64,000 nucleotides of DNA from Daucus carota subsp. sativus (Eukaryota > Streptophyta > Magnoliopsida > Apiales > Apiaceae): contig NC_030389.2 of NCBI RefSeq assembly GCF_001625215.2, forward strand, positions 37,375,454 through 37,439,453, written 5' to 3'. The position numbers and the translations under genes were made by a program. Below are positions 26,423 to 38,369 of this stretch, piece by piece (position 1 is the stretch's first letter; each line of letters opens with the position of its first letter). The notes beneath the pieces were generated by a model that ran no database searches, was not told where the DNA came from, and was given only the letters and a program-made list of their open reading frames with translations.

Positions 26423-26650
26423 TTTTTAAGTTTTTCACAAAAAATTTACTTCTACGGCTAATCGATGATTTATTAGAACTATTTATGATAAATCGTAAGA
26501 TTTTTAGTTGAATCGAAATATAGTCAATATTTATTTTTAAAATTCAATAAGAGATTAATTGGAATTTTTTAAGTAAATCAAAAATATTTAGAATATTTTT
26601 TAATATATTTTATGTTTAAGAAATTAGGTTTGTTTTAAAAGGATTACTAG

Positions 26651-26703
26651 AATTGCTGATCTAGTTTTTCTGTCAAAAAAAAAAGAATTAATGATCAAGT
26701 TTT
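26651..26703 (+). mobile_element. Poly-A micro-insertion, diverged direct repeats
   Basis: AATTGCTGATCTAGTTTT (26651-26668) and AATTAATGATCAAGTTTT (26686-26703) match at 15 of 18 positions. They flank TCTGTC-A10-G. Confidence 0.45.
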
Positions 26704-27267
26704 GATAATAAAATTTCTTTTGTTAAAAGATGTATTATGCTAGCTAGGAAATAGAATAGGTTCGTACACATGTTTTTATCTTATTTGTATAATTTTTATC
26801 AACCACTTTTTAATAAATATTAAATATTATATATAAAACATATATTTAACTATATTTTTATATTTGTGAACATTAATTTATAATTAACAAGATATAAACG
26901 CTAATGATTACATAATTAATTGATTTACCATTTATAAATTATTCACTTAATATTCACATAATAATATATAGAAAAAATAGAGATATTCCTGCAAAAGACT
27001 TTTCTTAACATGTTTTGAAACCTTGCAAATATAACATTACAAGCAATTTTGTCAATTTTCATGTCAAAATAATAATGATTAAATTATATATCGGAACTAA
27101 TCGATTGATATATTAATTCAAGATTTGTTAATAATTTTGATAATTCAAAAATTTTAGTCAAATCGAAATTCATATAATATTTTTTATATCAAAATTAATG
27201 AATATCTTTTTAATGAATCTTTTTAGTGAATTGGAAATATTAAAATAAGGTTCGTTATTCATACTTT

Positions 27268-27314
27268 AAATATTATTCTCATACCTGACCAAAAATAAAT
27301 AAATTATTCTCATA
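27268..27314 (+). mobile_element. Poly-A micro-insertion, short repeats
   Basis: ATTATTCTCATA occurs at 27272-27283 and 27303-27314 (12 bp identical). The insert is CCTGACCAAAAATAAAT. Confidence 0.4.
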
Positions 27315-27320
27315 ATTAAT

Positions 27321-27370
27321 AAGTAATGCCAAAAATATTTTATTCCAAAAAAAAGTAATGCCAAAAATAT
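27321..27370 (+). mobile_element. Poly-A micro-insertion with 18-bp direct repeats
   Basis: AAGTAATGCCAAAAATAT at 27321-27338 is repeated exactly at 27353-27370. Only TTTATTCCAAAAAA stands between. It lies 7 bases after the previous micro-insertion. Confidence 0.6.
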
Positions 27371-27618
27371 ATGTTTATCGTCATACGGGTCATGGATTCG
27401 GACTCTGAAACCCGAGGTTTAAGCCTCCTGTCAGCCTAACCTTTTTCTGGTGAAAACCAAGGTTTAAGCCTCTAATGAAAATCTTCTGAGCTTCACATAG
27501 ATTATACATACTCAAACTAATTTTCCAAATTCTTGGTTTATCAAACCCACTTCTATCTTTTTGGCAGTGATGTAGAGCAGCCAAAGTTTGCACCTTTGCT
27601 GTTTTAGCTTGATTTTCC

Positions 27619-29961
27619 ATGTGTGTTTTATCTGCCAGGTCAGTTTCTGCTAATTTTGTTAAAAAGTTTCAATTTTTACAATTTAATTTGATTTCTGCTG
27701 TTGCCCAGTTGAGTTCTGATGTTTCTGATTCATGTTCTGATGAAGAATGTGATAATTTCAGTAAGTGTGAAGTAGTGAATAAGAAAGACTTGATTTTGGA
27801 TACTTTTGGTGTTACTTCACATTTGAGGAGTTTGAGGGGAAGCCCTTGTCTTGCATTGTCGTATTTTTATCGAATAAGAGAAGATGGATTTAGACATAGT
27901 GTTTGGACTTATATGGCTATAATCAGGATTTTGTGTTATTGGGGTATGTTTGGAGAAGTGGATTCTGTTTTATTAGAGGTTATAGAGTCGAAAGTTGGGG
28001 ATTTGGGTTTTGGGGTGGCGGAATTGTTTGATGCGTTAGTGGAGGAGCTTAAGGCTGAGAGACCTAAGGCGTTGGTTCGGGCACTTGATGCATTGATTAA
28101 GGTGCATGTTGTTCTACAGAGGTTTGATGATGCTACTGATTATCTTTTGAAAGCTAGTAGTCGTGGTCTTGTGCCAAGTATACTGACATGTAACTTTCTT
28201 ATGAATCGGCTGATTGAGGCTGGTAAAGGAGATATGGCTGCTGCCGTATTTCAAAATTTGGAGTGTTTTCAGTTGAGGCCTAATGTTTATTCATATTGTA
28301 TTATGATAAAAGCGCTTTTTCAGAAGGGTGATTTGGAGGGTGCTGTTAATGTGTTGCAGAAAATGGAGGAAGTTGGAGTGGTGCCTGATGCTTTTACCTA
28401 CTCCACGTGTATAGAAGGTCTTTGTTTGCATGGAGGATCAGATTTAGGATATAAGATACTGCAGGCATGGATAAGCAGTAAGGCAGCTATAGATGTTTAC
28501 ACTTATTGTGTTGTAATCCGTGGATTTGTTAATGATAAAAAGATGATAGAAGCCGAGGGTGTCTTGCTTGATATGGAAGAAGCAGGTATTGATCCTGATG
28601 TATACTGTTATGGGGCCATGCTTCAGGGGTATTGTGAGGCTGGTAATGTTTTCAGATCCTTGTTACTTTATGGTAAAATGATGAAAAAGGGTATTGAGAC
28701 TAACTGTGTTATTGTTAATTTTGTCCTTAAATGCTTGTGCCGGGCAGGCTTCATTATAGATGCAGTGCACAAGTTCATATATTTCAGGGATATAGGAATT
28801 GTTTTAGATAATGTTGTTCATAATACTATGATTCATGAGCTGTGCAAACTGGGAAAGCTAGAAGAAGCTATGGATTTATTCAATGAGATGAAGATAAACA
28901 CTGTGGTCCCTGATATTGTCCACTACACATCTCTAATTAATGCCTACTTCCTTCACCAAAAACCTGGTAAAGCCATATATCTTTTTGAAGAAATGATGGA
29001 AATGGGTATAAAACCCGATATTGTTACTTACAATGTGCTTGCTGGTGGGTTATCGAGAAACGGGCTTGTTCGACAAGCCCTTGGTGTTTTGGATCTTATG
29101 AGAACTCAGGGCTTAGAACCTACAATTTTCACATGCAATGCAATCATTGAAGGCTTATGTGCAGGAGGAAAGGTGAAGGAAGCTGAATCATTTTTTCGTA
29201 GTCTGAAAGACAAGGGGCTAGATAATTATGCTGCTGCAATGATAAATGGGTACTGTGATGCAAATATGACAAGAGATGCTTATAAGTTATATGTCTCTTT
29301 GACCAGGCGAGGTATCATAGTGGACAAGAAGTCCTGCTTAACACTTCTGGATAACCTTTGTTTAGATGGAGCATCCAGAGAAGCTCTCATGGTGTTTAAG
29401 GACATTTTGGTTTCAGATGGTATCCCTTGTCAGGTGATCTGCGGGAAACTCATTGCCGAGTTATGTCGCGCTGAAGATATGAAAAACGCACAATGGGTAT
29501 TTAATTCTATGGTTTTGGAAGGAGTACTTCCAGATGTCATCAACTACACAATCATGTTGAATGGTTATTGCAGATTAAATTGCCTGAAACAGGCTTGTGA
29601 TCTTTTTAGTGATATGAAAGAGCAGGGAATTAAACCTGATATCATCACTTACACGGTCCTGATTGATGGGCATTCTGATATGAAGTTAAAAAAGGCTCAG
29701 AAGTTTGATAAAGACCCTGCAAATGCTTTGACGTTTTGGAGGGAGATGAACGAAATAGGGTTGAATCCTGATATAAAGTGTTACACTGCTTTGATTGAAA
29801 ATCATCGCAGGCCAAACAACATTCAAGATGCTATTTGCCTTTTTGGTGAAATGATGGATAGAGGTCTGGAACCAAATACTGTGACATACAGAGCTTTACT
29901 TGGTCGCTATATTCGTTGGGGTGATGTAGATAGGGCTTTAAATCTGTTCCTGAGATGTTAA
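27619..29961 (+). CDS. P-class PPR protein, At2g26790-like, probably mitochondrial
   Basis: Single open frame of 780 residues, starting MCVLSARSVSANFVKKFQFL. The body is a long array of 35-residue PPR motifs, for example YSYCIMIKALFQKGDLEGAV, YTYCVVIRGFVNDKKMIEAE, HYTSLINAYFLHQKPGKAIY, NYTIMLNGYCRLNCLKQACD and TYTVLIDGHSDM; roughly 15-17 units. It stops soon after the last motif (LNLFLRC), so it is a pure P-class protein. These proteins bind specific organelle transcripts and affect stability, splicing or translation. Length and motif order resemble Arabidopsis At2g26790 (799 residues), whose target I do not know. The start is the first ATG; the import signal is not strong. Confidence 0.88.
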   Translation: MCVLSARSVSANFVKKFQFLQFNLISAVAQLSSDVSDSCSDEECDNFSKCEVVNKKDLILDTFGVTSHLRSLRGSPCLALSYFYRIREDGFRHSVWTYMAIIRILCYWGMFGEVDSVLLEVIESKVGDLGFGVAELFDALVEELKAERPKALVRALDALIKVHVVLQRFDDATDYLLKASSRGLVPSILTCNFLMNRLIEAGKGDMAAAVFQNLECFQLRPNVYSYCIMIKALFQKGDLEGAVNVLQKMEEVGVVPDAFTYSTCIEGLCLHGGSDLGYKILQAWISSKAAIDVYTYCVVIRGFVNDKKMIEAEGVLLDMEEAGIDPDVYCYGAMLQGYCEAGNVFRSLLLYGKMMKKGIETNCVIVNFVLKCLCRAGFIIDAVHKFIYFRDIGIVLDNVVHNTMIHELCKLGKLEEAMDLFNEMKINTVVPDIVHYTSLINAYFLHQKPGKAIYLFEEMMEMGIKPDIVTYNVLAGGLSRNGLVRQALGVLDLMRTQGLEPTIFTCNAIIEGLCAGGKVKEAESFFRSLKDKGLDNYAAAMINGYCDANMTRDAYKLYVSLTRRGIIVDKKSCLTLLDNLCLDGASREALMVFKDILVSDGIPCQVICGKLIAELCRAEDMKNAQWVFNSMVLEGVLPDVINYTIMLNGYCRLNCLKQACDLFSDMKEQGIKPDIITYTVLIDGHSDMKLKKAQKFDKDPANALTFWREMNEIGLNPDIKCYTALIENHRRPNNIQDAICLFGEMMDRGLEPNTVTYRALLGRYIRWGDVDRALNLFLRC

Positions 29962-30189
29962 TTAATGGGTTAATACCAGATATCCGATACCATGTTAATA
30001 TTTAACAGGCTATGTTGATGGCCAAGAAATTCAGTCTAATAGCTAAGAAACTTCAGCTATGGCATGAAGTCTTCTGATTCTTTCAGGTAAGGTGTCTATG
30101 TAGACTCTGTACATTCTGTTTAAATTAGCAAATATACAGTTGTTGAGATTGTGGCCTCCCGACATCAATGAAATATGTTATTTTTATAT

Positions 30190-30275
30190 AAATTCTGTTG
30201 CATGTGCAATCTAAAAGGTTGAAGGAATATCTAAATTCTGTTGCATGTGAATCTCATAGGTTGAAGGAATATGCA
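30190..30275. repeat. Two-copy 43-bp tandem repeat
   Basis: AAATTCTGTTGCATGTG begins each copy (30190 and 30233) and GGTTGAAGGAATAT closes each. A few differences exist between copies. It lies 230 bases after the PPR stop codon. Confidence 0.85.
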
Positions 30276-30542
30276 AAATTTTGAGTCAAAGCTGTTGCAT
30301 ACTTTCTTCAGGACTTGTCAATGCAATATGTGATTCACTACTTATGGAAGATCTTCCAACACATAGAATTAAACGTTTTGGTGTGTTGCATCTAGACTAC
30401 TTGAAGCTGATTCTATTTCCGTACCTGCAGGACTGGTGTCTTTCTCATCATCTGCAAGGTATGTCTGTTTCTAATAAATCCTTATGCTTTTAACTTAATT
30501 ACGCGCAGATTGTTTTTCACTCATACTATTATTAGTAATGTT

Positions 30543-30630
30543 TGTTTTTTGGGTAAGGTCAATTAAAAAAGATATGTATACCTGCGAACACTTTTGCCTC
30601 CACCAAGGCTAGAATCCTTGACCTGTAGTA
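30543..30630 (-). mobile_element. SINE-like fragment
   Basis: Minus strand: GGTCAAGGATTCTAGCC (box-B-like), GGTGGAGGCAAAAGTG, GGTATACATATC, and a 3' end GACCTTACCC-A6. Layout and A tail fit the 3' part of a tRNA-derived SINE that lacks its 5' end. Flanking repeats could not be fixed. Confidence 0.45.
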
Positions 30631-32773
30631 ACTAGTAAGTAAGTGCTATTTTTAATAAACAGTAATTATTTTAGCAAGAAATTGACTGGTATTTATGTTC
30701 GTCTGAAATGATGTAACAAGTTCTGGGTACTGGTTTGGTGTCTACCATTTTTCTTTTCCTTCTGTATTTCGTAGTGGTGAAAGTATGCAACAGCAATGGT
30801 AACAGGGTAGAATTGTGACATCATTGCTTTTTTCATAATAAATTATAATTAACATCCTACTTATGGATACCATTACAGTCCCTTTCAGACGATAAAAGTA
30901 TTTCTCAATTTCTATTTTTTTTTAACAGGTTGTAAATTTATGATTCAGAACATTGTTTTCCTTATATTTTTAATCAATAGTGAAACGGAGGAAAATGAAT
31001 TGTTTTTCATATAAAACAATTCCAAGATCATTATACTATATACTATTTTACAGAAAAATACCCTTGTGGACATTATCCAAAATCAGTTTAGTTTCTGCAG
31101 AGAGTCTAAATGGTTGGTCTTCTGAAATATACATAAGAGTGCCTCTATAATCTACATGTCTATTTGGTTCAAGCTTGTAATATTGATTAACTTGGCAAAT
31201 TCCATATAATGCCTTGATATCCGTTTTCCATTAGTTGTTGCTGGTGAACAGATTGTCTTTCATAATATGCTTGCTTCATCAGTAGATTTTATGTTCTGTG
31301 TAAAGTGTAAACATTAGACATTTAGTAATGTTATCAATTGATCTGTAATCAGAACTGAATATGAGTCCGATGTGTTTATGAGTCCATCAGAATTAAAAAG
31401 CATGTAAAGCCATAAAATCTGTAGTGTATCCACAAAATTTATAATAGTCAACAGATTTACCAACGTTTGTTATTCATCTTGTTAGGTGTTTGGGTCTGGC
31501 AAATTTTCATAATAGCCGGTTACAACAGAATTCTGCAAGAACAGTTTTCAATGAACTCTGTAACGCTTAATCTAATATAGCTGTTTTGGACCTTTCAGAG
31601 AACAATGTGAGTGACATATCTCAATCACAAAGTGCTAGTGTTCTTCTAAAGTTCAAATTACAACTTTGAGTTAATATCATGCAGATTTGGCTGGCTTTCT
31701 CACTTAAAAGGGAAACCTTCATGTCATTTACATTTAGACCCAGTAATATGTACTTTGAAGTTACTGTGTGCGCTCAATCTAAGGTATCTAATTTCTGTTA
31801 TGACAATAACTATAGACGAACTTGTAAGTTTTTAACAGGGTGACCTCAAAAAATGCAAACCAGTGCATGGTAGCATGATTATTATTATTGAGTCATAGAG
31901 TGAGAAAGCCTCTGCAACTGCACCAGCTATTAATGCACGGCAACCAAAGAAGTGCACATGTTGACATCACGTGTCATACTTTTTGCATGTAATGTGCAGT
32001 CTCGGTTATCCTAAAGTCGAGCACATGGAAAAGATTTTGATTCCTTAAATAATTTTTCTCGACTAAATCACTAAACTCGGAGCTTGCCTGTGACCAGAGG
32101 TATTTTTTCTGTTTACAGGAAAAATAATCTACAGAAAGATGATGCATGTGGTCTTATAACTATGCATGGATTTAAATGCCAAAATTGGGGAAACTTGATA
32201 CATTCATCTGTATTCTATATATGAATTCTTTTAGGTGTTTTCTTTCAATGTCTGACCTCCAGGGGGGGGGGGGGGACTATTTGAATGATATTGGGATCAA
32301 GATGCACAAGAGCAACTCACACAAGGTTTGAATCTTCTTTTAATTAATATAAGGTTTACTGACATTCATGACATCTATAAAAGAGTTAAGCAACCTCTCC
32401 AAGCCCAAAACTTAACATGTTTATAATTAATTTTTTTGCAGAGAAAATTCCGGAGGTGTGGGAGCTGCAAATTTATGTCGTAGCTCCTTGTATTGGCCCC
32501 TGAACTCTTCAAATTGATGTAAGTTACAATGTTTTGCCTGCTGAAGCTATGTCTATCATAGGTTCTTCTCTGGAAACTGCAAAAGGTACACATTTCTTGA
32601 GCAGAAATTATGCACTATTGATGTTATTTAATGCACTGGAGGAGTTTGGATGTACATTACCATAGAATATAAGAAATGTTGTCTGTTCTATTTGGCTCAA
32701 TATTTTAATTTTCTTTCTTAATTTCTGAATCTTCATAATTGGGTAGGATGATGTTATTTTCCACCATCTTGGT

Positions 32774-35280
32774 TAGACCTGTAAATGGATCGGATATCCG
32801 ATCTGATCCGTAACTAAATAGATGGATATGGATACTTTTGAAAAAACTCCGATCTGCTAATAATCCGTTCCAATAATGATCCGCTCTGATAAAGAATGGA
32901 TATGGCCAGCCATTAACGGCATTATATCTGTATACATACATACATACATATATTATATTTTATTATAATTATAATATATTAGTATATTATACGTAAATAA
33001 AAATATCTAAAATACTGGACATAACCTTAAATCATATTTTATTATAGGCGATCAGGATCAGGCGCTCCCTAGTCCCTACGTGGCTCTCACTCTCCTATTA
33101 ACATACCACGTTTCACTTCCTGCGAAGAACTTCAACCCTACAAATGCTTGATATCATAATGGTAATTATTTATTTTTCACATATCATGAGTCTTCTTTCT
33201 ATGTCATGATTAATATATATGTTCTAGTTTGTTCTTTATGCTTATCTTTTATTCTTTATATGTTAACTTTCATTCAATTTTTGGCATAATTAGTTTTTTA
33301 ACTCTTGTATGAAAATTCTTACCGCTTATAACCTGTTTTACTTTTCTGAATATGATAACATCTCATGCTGGTAATGATGGAACTAATAAAACGGTTGAAA
33401 ATTGTATTGATGTTGATGAGCCAGAGGAGAAACAGACGAGGAAAAGAACATCAGAGGTATGGAAGGATTTTACAAAAGTTAAGAACTCCAATGGGATTGA
33501 AAAAGCTATTTGTGATCACTGTAAAAAGTCTTTTGTGGGAGATAGCACGTCAGGAACTAGTCACTTGGCTATGCATTTAAAAAGGTGCACTGCAAAAATT
33601 TATAAGATAAGGGACAGATGGTTCGGCTAAGATTGAAATCTTAAATTTAGCCAAGATAAAAGTAGACAGGATCTCGCAAAGATGGTTGTCAAACATAATT
33701 ATCCCTTTAATATGGCTAAACATGAGTTTTTTGAGAATTTTTGCAGTGGTTTGAACCCTGATTTTAGGCTCCATTCTCGAACTACTGTAAGGTCTGATGT
33801 GATTAAATTAGATGAAGAGATTAAAGGGTCTGTGTACAAAATGCTTGATGAGCTAGATTGCAAAGTCACGCTCACTACATATGGACTTCTGATTCACAAA
33901 ATATCGCTTATGCTGCTTTGACTGTACATTATATTGATAGTGAATGGATGTTAAGTAAAAAGATCCTGAACTATAGATATATTAGTTACCCACATGATGG
34001 AGAGTCCCTGTTTCGATTTATCTCACAATTAATCATGGAGTGGAATTTGGATAAGAAGTTGTTTTCAATGGTAGTTGATAATGCTTCGTCAAATGATTGC
34101 ATCTAGACATTAAAAATCTTGGCTTTCAGATAGAAGTCCATGCGGTGGTGATTTCTTTCATATTCGTTGTAGGGCACATATTCTAAATCTTGTTGTGCAA
34201 GATGGGCTGGCTATTATTAAATCCTTTCTAAATAATATTTGTGGTACCGTAAGATATTTATCAAAGTCCCCGTGTGGAAAGCAAAAATTTGATGAAGTTG
34301 TGAGCCATTTGTAGATTCAAGGTAAAAAGAAATTTCCAATGGATGTGCCACAGGTGGATTCTAGTCTTAAAATGCTTGATGCTGCAATTGAGTATTAAGA
34401 GGCATTTGATTTTGGTCGTTTAGCATTTATGATAAGACTTGTGCTTAAATGCTCTCAATCCTAGTAAAAATTGGAATATTGCGCGTACAATACATGGTTG
34501 TTTTAAATTATTTAGTGAAGCTAATGTTCGTTTTAGTGGAACTACTTATCCTACAGCTGATGTTTTTTCTTCTTGATATATGTTAGATTAAAATTCAGCT
34601 AGCCGAATGGGAGGTCCACATGGAAGAATGTCTTCGAGCAATAGTTATTCCTATGAGAACAAAATTCTCTAAGTATTGGGATGAATGTTGTGTGTGTTTA
34701 GCAGTGGCTGTGATTCTCGACCCTAGGTACAAGATGGATATCACTGAGTACTATTATGATAAGCTTTATGGTGAAGAATTTGCTTATATTCATGTCCAAA
34801 AAATAAAATCATCTTTCTTTGATCTTTATATCGAGTATGGAGGCAGGGTTGTTTCATCTCAAAGTTCAATAATTGATGGCGGATATGATGAATTGATCTC
34901 TAATCATTTTGCATCTGAAGCTACATCACAAAGGAACAAATTGAACGACTTTAAAAGGTGGAGACAAAGAGAAAGAGAATCTGGCTGCCATTATATTCCA
35001 AAGTCAGAGTTTGATCAGTACCTTGATGAGGAAACACATCCTTGTACTAATTTTTTTTTGATATTTTGACATGGTGGTCAGTAAATAGTAGCAGATCTCC
35101 AACAATTTCTAAGATTGTGCGAGATGTTTTAGCTGTTCCGGCTACAACCGTTGCATCGGAATGAACTTCTAGTATAGATGGTAGAGTGATTGATGAATCA
35201 TGTTTTTGTTTACTTTCAGATATAGTGGAAGCTTTGGTATGCACTGCTGATTGGATTCCATCAAGAAAGTGCAAGTAACT
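32774..35280 (+). mobile_element. Decayed autonomous hAT transposon (Ac-like)
   Basis: The left end reads TAGACCTGTAAATGGATCGG, followed by repeated GGATATCCG and GATCCG words, as in hAT ends. Transposase pieces follow in order: a BED zinc finger (33352-33630; SEVWKDFTKV, AICDHCKKSFVGDSTSGTSH, LAMHLKRC), the YPFNMAKHEFFENFCSGLNP region (33661-33865), SMVVDNASSND (34060-34100), ILDPRYKMD in the frame 34620-35069, and the C-terminal dimerisation part near 35065-35275 (LTWWSVNSSRSPTISKIVRD, then DVLAVPATTVASE). Several stops and frame changes separate these pieces, so it is inactive. I could not find the right terminal repeat or an 8-bp duplication. Confidence 0.88.
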
Positions 35281-37084
35281 ACTTCTAATTCTTGTAATTT
35301 TTTCATTCTAGTTACTGACCACATATGTCCATAATTATATGTGATTTGTCTAATGTTAGAAACTTGTCTGAGACACTTCCAAATTAGAGAGCGGAAGCTT
35401 AAAAAAAAGCTTCTTGATGTACGTATATTTTTTTGCTCAGCTTGATTATTTTTTTTTATTGAAATGGAATGTGTTACAGATTTATTTTTATACTTAAACA
35501 TTGTTGTACTGTGCTGTTTTAACTTATGATTTAATGTTAGCATTGCCTGATTATTGCCTGAGAAATCTTGTTGCAGAGGTCTGCAGAACTGATGCTATTA
35601 TGCAGAGAGTATATATATATAATGCAACCTGAAAATATTTAAGACTAGAGGAGAAAAAGTAAGGTAATGTGAGTGTATCATGGTTCACGAGATGGTGAAA
35701 TTGTGAAATAATCCAATAGAACTAATGATGGAGGGGAACTGAAATTGACTGCAAGTGTATTCTTTTTCATAAACTGTGCAAGGTCTTCAGTATCTCTAAA
35801 GTTTTGTGGAGTTCTTAGTAGGAACCTGTCTTCCATGATTTCAGATGCTTTATGCAGGTTCTAGGTGTATCTTCTCTTGCTGTTGTTTGGTCTCTGAAAT
35901 ACCGGTGTTACTTGTGCTCGAGTTCTGTAAATGGGGGACTATAAATTGTTGCTGTCATATTTGTAGATATATGTTTCCAGAAAGAGTATGGCACCTCCAG
36001 TTCGTGATACCAAACTTCCGTAGTTTGTATGCAATAACGAAAACTAAACAGTCCAGTTTTCTATAAAAATAGCTGCCCTATCAGTCCAAAATTTGTGGTT
36101 GTCAAGAATTGCTTAAGAAGACTTTGTTCTGTGCAATGCTTCTTCATTGGAAATTCTAGTGCAAAATTGATTTGAATATGATTAAAAATAAATGTGATCT
36201 AATTATCGCTCATTTCTGTGTGCAGAATGAATATAAATAAGCACAGGGAGCTAAGGTTCGCCATTTGGTCGTGGAATCTGCAACACCTCCTCAATCACTT
36301 GGTTATCTATTCAGGACATTTCTACTGATTTTGCTATTCGAAAACTGAGGAACAGGCAATACTATGTGCTTCCTGCAGAAGTATTAAGCAACTTAACCAT
36401 TGTTTTCCTAGTCACTGTGCTACACTCTTTTTTGAAGGTTCCACAAGGATGGCCAAAAAAGTGTTCTGGTTGTATTTTTGTTAATCACATGAACTTCCAG
36501 ACTTTACCACTTTTTTTTTTTTTTTTTTGAAAAGCATACATATATCTTATCTATACTAGCATGAATTTGGAGTCATGGAGTGCAATATATATACATGTGC
36601 GTGTGTTTTTTGTTTGTGATATATAAATATTTGCTATTTTGATTATATGAAATTATAAATAGTCTGGTTAGTCATTCCGATTAATCTTCGATTATCTCTT
36701 GGATTCCACCGACTAACTCCGATTGCCGCTTTTTTTAATTGTGATATAAACTTCATTTTGTAGTCACTTCCAACAACAACAAAAGAAAACTCTATATTGC
36801 CTCAACATTATTAATGCACCAAAAAGAAAAAGTTTGGATCAGCAATAAATAGGTTAATATAATATAATTGTATTTTAATCTATTAATACTAAAATATTAA
36901 TAAAATAATATTAAATTTAAACAAGTTTAAATCTAGTACAAATAAAATAAAAAATAAGTGAAACACACATTTTCAACATGATATTTGAGAGGAGATACAG
37001 AGATGAATGGAAATGACAGTTGGCTTGGCTTAAATTATTATCCAAATCGAAAACACATAAGATGAACTGTTTAAGCATCTGATG
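35281..37084. other. Intergenic, no gene recognised
   Basis: Some intron-like and exon-like words (TGTGTGCAG near 36225) but no coding frame of note. A poly-T run (about 18) at 36511-36528 and repeated CCGATTAATC words at 36675-36720 were seen. The missing right end of the hAT element should lie here. Confidence 0.4.
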
Positions 37085-37984
37085 TTAAGATGAAATCTTC
37101 TTAAGGGCCTCTCTGAGAGCAATATTTGTAGTGCTATAGCCTCCATCGACGACAAGATTCAAACCACTGACATACTTAGCCTCGTCGCTTCCCAAGTACA
37201 ATGCAGCCGCGGCCACATCCTCTGCCTCCACCACCGTGCCTTTAAGATTCGAAATACCTTCTATAAACTCCTCCAGCTTCCCCTTATCCGTAATTCCCAC
37301 CCCTTTCATCAGCATTGGAGTAATAACTCCAAATGGAGATAAACAATTGACTCGAACTCCATACCTCCCCATCTCCACACACAAACTCTTCGTTAGGCCT
37401 AAGACCGCGTGCTTTGAAGCCGTGTAGGCATGTGGAACATCTCCCTGAACCACTGATGCCACACTTGAAGTGAACAATATGCTGCCTCGTCTCACAGGGG
37501 CCATGACTCTAGCCGCATGTTTGGAACACAAGAATGCGCCAAAAACGTTAGTATCAAACACTGTCTTAAAATCCTGGTACTCTGTTGCTGAAATTCTTGG
37601 ATCAGGGGAGCCTGTAATACCAGCATTACCAAACATAATGTCAAGCTTACCATGTTTGGCCATTGTGGAATCAACCAAATTTTCGACATCCGGTTCATTA
37701 GTAACATCACAGTGAACAAAAGAGAGAGCTTCTTGGTCTTTGCATAGAGCTTGGCCTAATTGGTCTTGGCGACCAGCAATCACCACCTTTGCACCATGCT
37801 GCACAAATAGACGTGCGGTAGCTGCACCAATGATTCCGGTACCTCCAGCGATTATTGCTACTTTACCCTCTAACCTGCAAAGTCGAAATGGACAACTAAT
37901 TTGAAACAAAAGAATTCTCCAAAAATAAGTACAAAATTAAAATGTTGGGTACCTTCTGGCCACGGGAGCTAGCAAAAGTGTCAT
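37085..37984 (-). CDS. Short-chain dehydrogenase/reductase, ABA2/secoisolariciresinol dehydrogenase group
   Basis: Two exons, 37953-37984 and 37085-37874, joined in phase 2, give 273 residues starting MTLLLAPVARRLEGKVAIIAG. Classical SDR with Rossmann motif GGTGIIGAATARLF, the adenine-site CDVTNEPDV, and the catalytic Ser (ILFTSSVASV) and YTASK. NAD(H) preference is suggested by an acidic-free GRQDQLG loop only weakly. The usual NNAG motif reads GNAG. The C-terminal part (AALYLGSDEAKYVSGLNLVV, DGGYS) is typical of the SDR110C family, which includes xanthoxin dehydrogenase and secondary-metabolite dehydrogenases. The substrate cannot be read from the sequence. The short first exon and one intron fit this family. 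The frame is intact. Confidence 0.9.
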
Positions 37985-38089
37985 GATTCTAGCTTGTTGC
38001 AGATGGCGATTTAGGGCTGAATAAACCTCAGCTACTCCTTTAAATATAAATAACAATCATAATGTCTTCGCCTTTCTGTACTGTTTATA

Positions 38090-38369
38090 CTCCCTCCCTC
38101 ACAATCAATTCTATACAGTTTTTTTTTTTGGATGTCCTATCATTTCTATACATTCCCAAAATAGCAACTTTTTATAATATAAAACACCATGGCAAAAAAA
38201 AAAAAAAAAACACCATTACACCCCCTACATTCTCACACTATCTCTCTTATAAAAAATATGCGGGTCCCGCCATTTTAACCACTTTCCATCTAACTTTACT
38301 CATTTCTTACACTTTTTTTTAGTCTCCGTGTCCGATCCCGATGTATATAATTCATTGGGACGGAAGGAA
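38090..38369. mobile_element. Stowaway-like MITE upstream of the SDR gene
   Basis: Ends CTCCCTCCCTCACAATCAAT and, reversed, TTCCTTCCGTCCCAATGAAT, with TA on both sides. It lies about 100 bp upstream of the SDR start codon and itself carries a poly-A micro-insertion. Confidence 0.8.
38181..38216 (+). mobile_element. Poly-A micro-insertion within a MITE
   Basis: AAAACACCAT at 38181-38190 recurs at 38207-38216. The insert is GGC followed by about 13 A. The repeat length is uncertain because its first bases are A. Confidence 0.4.

Larger units (their letters stand above)
26423..27618. other. AT-rich spacer between two PPR genes
   Basis: Divergent promoters are expected here, but no clear TATA could be chosen. 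The spacer has three micro-insertions, noted separately. At 27400-27470 there is a diverged direct repeat of a GGTTTAAGCCTC word. Confidence 0.5.
29962..32773. other. Downstream region of the PPR gene, no further gene
   Basis: Possible non-coding 3' exons: a donor TTTCAG-GTAAGG at about 30085, an acceptor-exon-donor set near 30308-30460 (CTTCAG ... TGCAAG-GTATG). These would make a spliced 3'UTR, which is inference. The region also has a 43-bp tandem repeat, a SINE-like relic and a G14 run (32262-32275). Confidence 0.4.

Noticed and set aside
35047-35543. Minus-strand frames of 75-124 codons
   Set aside because: They run opposite to the end of the hAT transposase relic and its flank and show no domain.
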